Shown here: positions 57,473 to 64,000 of the stretch, in pieces
Layout: every line of letters starts with the position of its first letter
Numbering within the stretch: position 1 is the first letter of the stretch
From: Fratercula arctica
Taxonomy: Eukaryota > Chordata > Aves > Charadriiformes > Alcidae
Assembly (NCBI GenBank): GCA_947846985.1
Contig: CANTUZ010000002.1
Coordinates: 151,275,889-151,339,888, forward strand
Length of the DNA: 64,000 nt
Direction of reading: 5' to 3'
Made by a program: the position numbers and the translations under genes
The notes under the pieces: model-generated
Told to the model about the DNA's origin: nothing
What the model saw: the letters and a program-made list of their open reading frames with translations, nothing else
Databases searched by the model: none

Positions 57473-60400
57473 AGTGCCAGGTTTAGTGGATAATAATGCT
57501 GAGGGCCACCTAGCTCCCTATGTCTTAGTTCAGTGGTTGCAGTCCATTTCTCACGGGTAAGATGTCGGTCACAGCGGTCTTCCTGATGTTTTCATAGTCA
57601 TGTTGCAATATAAAATGACAGGGAAAACAAAGCATGGTGGTTACTGATTTCTTCATTTGCATCTGATTTGTTTCAATGGCTGCTTAAGGTGCTGGTTTTC
57701 TTGAGTTCAACAGGTTCTCTGAACTTATACAACCCACGTTCAAGGGAAGTGAGAGCCAAAAGCCATTACAGCATTGATCCCAAGGCTATTGTCGGCGTTG
57801 GAACAAGTCCCAGTTGAATGTAATTTCTTCTTAGCACAAGGACTCACATCTTGGGAATAAAAGCAAATACTGTCAGACTGCAAGACAATTGACTTTTCTG
57901 GTTACAATATAATTAATGCTATTGAAATCTCAGGGAAAAAAAAAAAGCAAAGAAACCACAAAAGGTTCAAGTTTAAGACTATGCACCTTTCTTTCACTAC
58001 CTATCTCAAGAGAAGTGTGTCCATTAGACACACAGTTCCAGATGCCAAAAACAATAGAAATGCAGACTTTAAGGTCTAGCCAAATTGTGGTTAAAGTTAT
58101 TTCTCTGTGGATCACACTCAGTCATTAATTTTAAGGTTGGATATTCTCCAAACTCTGTGGTTGCTTTGCAACAGGGGGTAAGAGCCCAGTGATTTGATGC
58201 CTTACATTTCACTGTTTTTTCTAATATATCCAGTTGAATGAAAATTAGGATTTCAGAACTTTGTTGCTTGCTGAAGGAAAAGCAAAGGAGTAGTGTAAAC
58301 CTGTTGAAAATGGACACAAGTATTCAAAATAGAGAAAAGCAGTTTATACAAATCAATACAGCTCAATGGTTTGGATCAAGTATATGTGGTCTTCAGGATT
58401 TTCATTTTAATAGATAGAAAAGTGCTGCGGTCAAATGCTTTCAACATAATTAAATTCATAGGAAATAATTTCATTTCAATATGGATTGTCAGGAAAAGGT
58501 GATTCCTTTGGAGAACATAGGGAAAGAAGCACATGAAAGACTTGCACTTTTGTATAAAACACTGTGAAGTGTGCTATTCTTCAGAGGCACTTCTATAAAG
58601 AAATCAGTAAACAAACCAGCAGAACAGTCTGCTTCCAAAGCAAAAATAATCCTTTACGAAAGACCATCCACAAAATTAAACTCTTATATTAAAAGATGCT
58701 GCTGAAAAACATAAGGAAGGGTTGTAGTTTTTTTGAAAATAGCTTTTTTTAAAAAAATTACTGATTCAGTAGAAGGAATTTATGTTTTAAACTTCAAAGG
58801 AACACAGTGAATAGAAGTACAGTTCTCCCTGCTGGGAAGTGTAGCAATTTTTTGGAAAAATTATTTTAGGGTATGCTTTGTTAGGAAAGACCAAAATTCT
58901 ATTCAGTTTATGTTTAAAAGCCTGAGATACCTTGCTCAGGACTTTTTCTACAATGTTCCTTGACTTCTGCTTGTAATCTTTGTATTGTATGAGAAAATGG
59001 CCTTTCACATAATCTAAAGATATTTGGTCACATTAAAATATTACAATCTTAAACTAAAACTTCTTTAAGAAGATGAAGGTTTTGCTCAGAAAATTGATCA
59101 CTGCAATTCAGGGAGTATCTTTACAACTAACCTTATTCTTGTACTCCTAAACTAATACTTTTAAACACTTCTTAATATCTGCTGGTGGCCACTATGGTAG
59201 AAAGAACACTAGATGAAACAGGTCTTGATCTGACCAGTGTGGATTTCTGCAGAGGAGACCTCCTGGCCCTGCTGACGTCTGTTAAAATTCCCACAGAAAG
59301 TAGGTGAACTCTCAGGTAATCCTGGGTTGCTTTTTGGGGTGTCTTTGGGGTGCATTCAGGATGTGATACAAGAGGAATGTTACTGGCACCACAAGCAAGC
59401 AGCAGCGTAACCTGTGTTGCTCCTGGACAAGTGTAGGATCACCCTCTCCTCTCTCATTTGAAAGAAAATTCAGACCTGTCTCCTTTCCTTGCAAAATCAC
59501 CCATGAGCTTACTCCACAGGTTGATGTGAATCCCACAGATACCACTGGGATAAAACCAGTATGACTCCACTACCAACCTCGCCTGACCCCATCCCTGCTT
59601 GGGCTGTCCCCAGCTTCCTTTATCCTGGGTCTGGTGCCTGGTCAGCAGCTCCACAACATTTCGGTGCTGTGATACTCCACAGCTGTGCCACTATCTCCAA
59701 TGCAGGTTAGCCCAGACGCTATTCTTGCATACCCCATCCCTTCTGTTGCTGTAAAAATGACATTAACTCAAACGGGGTGAGTTAAATTTGGATTCTTATG
59801 CTCAGCTTTGAACAGCTGGACTTTAGTTGGTTTAAGGAAGATCTTTTATATTACTTTCCTGTATCTCTCCTTTGCCCTTTTTTTAGCCCCACAACTTTTT
59901 TAAAACTGAAAAAATGTCATAACTATCATTACACATCAAATAATATGCAAAGTATCCCCACAAAGCTGTGAAAATAATTCTATATATGTGTCAAATGCTT
60001 GATTGCTTCTTAGGAACTGTTACAGCCTGTGAAATAGTGGCTGGATATTTTTAAATCTTTTATTCACTTGATAGTCTAGGAAGTATTTTTTATGTAAATC
60101 AACTGTACAGAGTTATTTTACTGTCAATGTAGACTATAAAATACATTAAAATGAAATGGAACGAAATTATTTTGGGCATAAAAATAGGCAGTGGGCTTTA
60201 ATTTCCAGAGGGGGGCATTATAGACCTCAGTTGGGTCTTGTCAATGTACTTACTGATCGTCGTTGAAGTTATAGGACTATATGAAACTCCCTGTAAGGCT
60301 GGGCTGCAGGTGCTTTGACTGACTTTTTATTTCCATTTTCCAGGTGGTTGAACCACAGGGCTTTTATGAAAAAAGGAAAGTCTTAAACAGCTAATTAGAC

Positions 60401-60919
60401 CAAGGCTTTCTAAAGAAACCAATCCTTTCGGCTAAACCATTTAGGAAAGATTTGCTCACTAAGGTTTCAAGTGCTGCAGGTTTTGAGTTCCCGCCTTGCA
60501 GGAGCTGCCTCACAGATATACATGGGGATATCCAGCTTCATGACACTTCAGAAAGGGCAGCTGAACACAGAAATGTTTAGGATCACCAGCCTTTTCTGAA
60601 CGGTTTCACTGGAAGTTGTAATTCCAAATGGCAAGTAGCAGTAGTCCATAATGCTGGGGCAAGCAGCTCTCACAGTCATTTCCATTAGTGTGCAGCATGG
60701 GCTGTAGGGAATATTCCTGCATGGGAGTTTATTGCCCCAGATGTGCTTAAAGCACTGCTTTAAGTTTCAGTCCTGCAAACCTTGTGCGTGTGGTTAGTTT
60801 AAAACATACAAGCAAACTGAAGGACTTGGGGGGCGAGGTTTCCAAAGTGGCAACACTCACGCCATTGCAACCAACTGGGGAATAAGCCAGGCCAAACAGA
60901 GTGGCGACAAATATTCCTT
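57473..60919. other. Intergenic sequence without a recognised gene
   Basis: AT-rich, unique-looking. Short frames at 59312-59654 on the minus strand resemble nothing known. No family repeat recognised before the CR1 at about 60920. Confidence 0.55.
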
Positions 60920-61414
60920 AGCTGCCTCCCAAGATGTGAAATGGAAGACTGACCATCTCAAGTGTATGTATACCAGTGCACGCGGGCTGGGGAACAAACA
61001 GGAGGAAATGGAACTCTGAGCCCAGTCAGAAAGTTATGATATCATAAGAATAACCCAAAATAGGTTATAGGAATAACAACTCACATGACTGGAGGATTGC
61101 GATGGACAGCTATAGGCTGTTTCATAAAAACAGGCAGGGAAGAAGAGGAGGAGGAGTCATGCCCTATATTAAGGAGAACCTTGAATGTATAGAAGTCAAC
61201 TACAGTGATTGTGGAAGCCCTATCGAATGCCTCTGGGTCAAGATCAAAGGTGTTGTCTCCAAGGAGGATCTTACAGTACGCATCTGCTACTGACCTCCAA
61301 ACTAAGATGAAAAGACCAGCGAAGCAATATTTGGGTAACTTAAGAAAGCTTTGGATCAACAGAACCTGGTTCTTATGGGTGACTTCAACTACCTAGACAT
61401 TTGTTGGAAAACAA
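60920..61414 (+). mobile_element. CR1 LINE, endonuclease part in sense orientation
   Basis: Sense CR1 ORF2 apurinic-type endonuclease: LKCMYTSARGLGNKQEEME, then MDSYRLFHKNRQGRRGGGVM, IECLWVKIKGVVSKEDLTVR, ICY followed by a stop where family members have YRPPN, and QQNLVLMGDFNYLDICWK (the GDFN motif). Several in-frame stops and indels are present. The match ends near 61410-61418, where orientation flips. Confidence 0.9.
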
Positions 61415-62395
61415 AATGTCACTGCTCACCACTTGGACATCGAGCCGTTGTCTGCAACTCTTTGAGTGCGGCTGTCCAGCCAGTTCCTTATCCACTGAGT
61501 GGTCCATATGTGAAATCCCTGTGCCTCCAATTTAGAGACAAGGATGTCCCACGGGACAGTGTCAAATGCTCTGCTTGAGTCCATGTAGATGGCATCTGTT
61601 GCTCTCCCCTTATCCACTGAAGCTGTAATGCCGGTGTAGAAGGCCACCAAATTTGTCAGGCATGATTTCCCCTTAGTGAAGCCATGTTGGCTGTTGCCGA
61701 TTGCCTGCTTATTTTCCATGTGCCTTAGCAGAGTTTCCAGGAGGATCTGCTCCATGATCTTGCCATGCACAGAGGTGAGACTGAACGGCCTGTAGTTCCC
61801 TGGGTCCTTTTTAAAAATGGGGGTTGTGTTTCCCCTTTTCCAGTCAGTGGGAACTTCACCACACTGCCACGACTTCTCAAATATGATTGATAGTGGCTTG
61901 GCAACTTCATCCGCCAGTTCCCTTAGGACCTATGGATGAATTTCATCAGGTCCCATGGACTTGTACACCTTCAAGCTCATCAGCTGGTGTTCAACCTGGT
62001 CTTCTCATACAGTGGGTGGTACCTCATTCTCCTAGTCCCTGCCTTTGCCTTCTGCAACTTGGGTGGCGTGGTTAGAGCCGTTGCCGGTGAAGACTGAGGC
62101 AAAAAAGTTGTTGAGTAACTCAGCCTTCTCCATGTCCCGGGTGACCAGGTCTCCCGTTTCCTTCCTGAGTGGGCCGACATTTTTACTAGTCTTCTTTTTG
62201 TCACTGATATATCTACGGAAGTCCTTGTTGCCCTTGATGCCCCTGGTCTGATTTAACTCAATCTGGGCTTTAGGTTTCCTAACCTGATCCCTGGCTGCTT
62301 AGACAATTTCTCTGTAATTCTCCCAGGCTACCTGGTAGCTTCCACCCTCTGTAGGCTCCCTTTTTCTGTTTGAGATTGTCCAGGAGGACTGGGAA
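61415..62395 (-). mobile_element. CR1 LINE, linker and reverse transcriptase part, inverted
   Basis: The minus strand encodes the inter-domain linker (from about 62395, caatctcaaacagaaaaag in sense). The RT fingers and palm follow: [80 protein letters not shown] and [20 protein letters not shown]. It breaks off after SKW near 61418. Orientation is opposite to the flanking CR1 parts at 60920-61414 and 62409-62805. Confidence 0.92.
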
Positions 62396-62408
62396 GCCTG
62401 CTATAGGA

Positions 62409-62805
62409 GGGAAGAGTGAGAGAACTGGGTTTCTTCAGCCTTGAGAAAAGAAGGCTTAGGGGAGACCTTATGACCATGTTCCAGTATTTAAAGGGTGGCT
62501 ACAAAGAAGATGGAGACTCCCTTTTTACAAGAAATCACACAGAAAAGACGAGAAGTAGTGGATACAAGTTACTGCTGGGGAGATTCCAACTGGACACAAG
62601 AGGAAAATTTTTCACATTGAGAACAATCAGCCATTGGAATGATCTCCCCAGGGAAGTGGTGGATTCCCCAACATTGGACATTGTTAAGATTCGTCTGGAC
62701 AGGGTGCTGGGCCATCTTGTCTAGATTGTGCTTCTGCCAAGAAAGGTAAGACCAGATGATCCTTGAGATTCCTTCCAGCCTGCTATTCTGTGATTCTATG
62801 AAGTA
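62409..62805 (+). mobile_element. CR1 LINE, RT C-terminus and 3' end in sense orientation
   Basis: The frame 62416-62724 reads [60 protein letters not shown] and LPREVVDSPTLDIVKIRLDR, the CR1 ORF2 C-terminus. A short 3' UTR follows, with accagatgatccttgagatt and the octamer-type tail attctgtgattctatgaa (62785-62802). It is the true 3' end of the element. Confidence 0.93.
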
Positions 62806-64000
62806 AATTCTATTGATGTCGATATACAGAGCATCCATTTAGAAACTGTAAAATTGATATCAGTCTTTTTTTTGTTTGTTTTTAAGGTTGTATATCTCGA
62901 TTACTGAGCAGATTATAAGACCCAGTTGACATTGAGTCATTTTTTCCAGCACTTACTCTTATTTTGTTAGTTGGAACAGTATGACTACAGGATGGAAAGT
63001 TGAACATCTCTGTATTACAGGCTCAAGCTGGATGATTTATGAGCAATGTGTGGGGTAAGATTTTAGAGAAATATAAATTATACCTGTTCATCATGTTGAC
63101 TTCTTTTAATGTTTCCCACATGTTACTATGACAACATTTATGGGATATATATTTTAATTTCTGTTGCACAGAGGAAGTGTGTCAGGTCTGCACATTTCAC
63201 TTGATTTTATGGCTGAGTGCTGTGCCTAATGTAGGTTGTAAATCTTCTTGGAAAAATATATAAGAGGTTTTCATCATAGTGGCTCTCCTGGCAATTCTGA
63301 AGTTTTTAATAAGCATAATTTAAATTTAAAAAGAACTTTTACACCCGTTGTGATGTGGAGACTTCTAAAGTGGGGGCAGCAAATGCTGTACAGAAAAGCA
63401 GAAGCTTCATGGTAACAACTGCTGAATGCATTACACAGATAAACACACTGTTAAAATGCTTACATCAATAAACCTTGGAAAAATGTCTTGTGGCCAATAT
63501 TTAATTTCCTGTTTTCCTTATAATGGGTACAGGATAGTTTTTAAACTTCCACCTTTATTTTTTTTCTTTGTGGAAAAAGTGGCTTAAAAAGTTCTTTATT
63601 GTTCTCTGAACATGTTTTCCCTGGAACCTGAAGGGTTTTCGTAACAGTGAGATTTGTCTTTAAAAAAATAGATGTAAAAACTAGGTGGAACTTTCTGAAT
63701 TGGGTTAGACAGTCTCAGTTTCTGCACCGTAAGCTGTTGTTCTACATGGCAATTAGTTTGCATATGCATCTGAAACCAATGCCCAGAAAAGTGACAGCGA
63801 GCTGTGCTGATAAGTTGTTGAATGGAATTATTCAGCAGGCCAAAACCCATTAATCACAGGGAATGTTCTCCCTGTGATACTTCAGCGTGTGGTTAAATAA
63901 GACTCCACTTATTTATTTACTTTCAGTGTAACTTTTTAATCAGAGTGGGAACATTAACTGCAGATTCCCCCCCAAAGTAAAATCTCCTCCAAATCACGAA
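62806..64000. other. Intergenic AT-rich sequence
   Basis: Nothing recognised as a gene or family repeat to the window end. Short T and A runs only. Confidence 0.6.

Noticed and set aside
57236..57560. Open frames reading MDGW and HPSI repeats
   Set aside because: Produced by the ATCC microsatellite.

Overview
The window looks like a piece of a bird genome. It carries many copies of the CR1 LINE, including the avian 3' end with its degenerate ATTCTRTG octamer tail. It has one GC-rich CpG-island promoter at the left edge, followed by more than 60 kb of AT-richer DNA with long gaps between features and no bacterial-style gene packing. I cannot place it within birds from sequence alone.

The only gene I can name with confidence is at the left edge. 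Bases 1-376 on the minus strand are the start of SNTB1 (beta-1-syntrophin): the initiator ATG, the first half of the split PH domain, and the beginning of the PDZ domain, which runs off the window. Its CpG-island promoter and 5' flank occupy about 377-830. Transcription runs leftwards, so all the remaining DNA lies upstream of SNTB1. In human the next gene on that side is HAS2, across a gene desert. If synteny holds, this window is the SNTB1-proximal part of that desert (inference).

Layout: 1-830 SNTB1 exon 1 and CpG island. 830-9.4 kb intergenic, with a TATCC microsatellite and a weak hAT-like relic. 9.4-9.85 kb CR1 (minus). 12.03-13.03 kb degenerate CR1 (plus). 13.4-19.7 kb mostly unique sequence with CpG-retaining blocks that could be conserved regulatory DNA. 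23.09-23.74 kb CR1 (minus). 26.7-27.5 kb a gene-like patch on the minus strand (splice acceptor, 105-codon open frame, stop, AATAAA) that I cannot identify. 28.4-28.8 kb ancient LINE. 35.5-36.0 kb CR1 (minus). 38.7-41.85 kb an ancient CR1/L3-like LINE (plus) cut twice by younger minus-strand CR1 copies. 50.76-51.64 kb the best-preserved CR1 (plus). 57.4 kb ATCC microsatellite. 60.9-62.8 kb a CR1 whose middle section is inverted relative to both ends.

Most of the interpretable sequence is therefore retrotransposon history, and the rest is intergenic DNA that may hold enhancers. The points most worth a second look are the unidentified exon-like patch at 26.7-27.5 kb, the nested LINE at 38.7-41.85 kb, the internally inverted CR1 at 60.9-62.8 kb, and the short uORF overlapping the SNTB1 start codon. 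I found no RNA genes, CRISPR arrays, intact endogenous virus or new multi-gene system.
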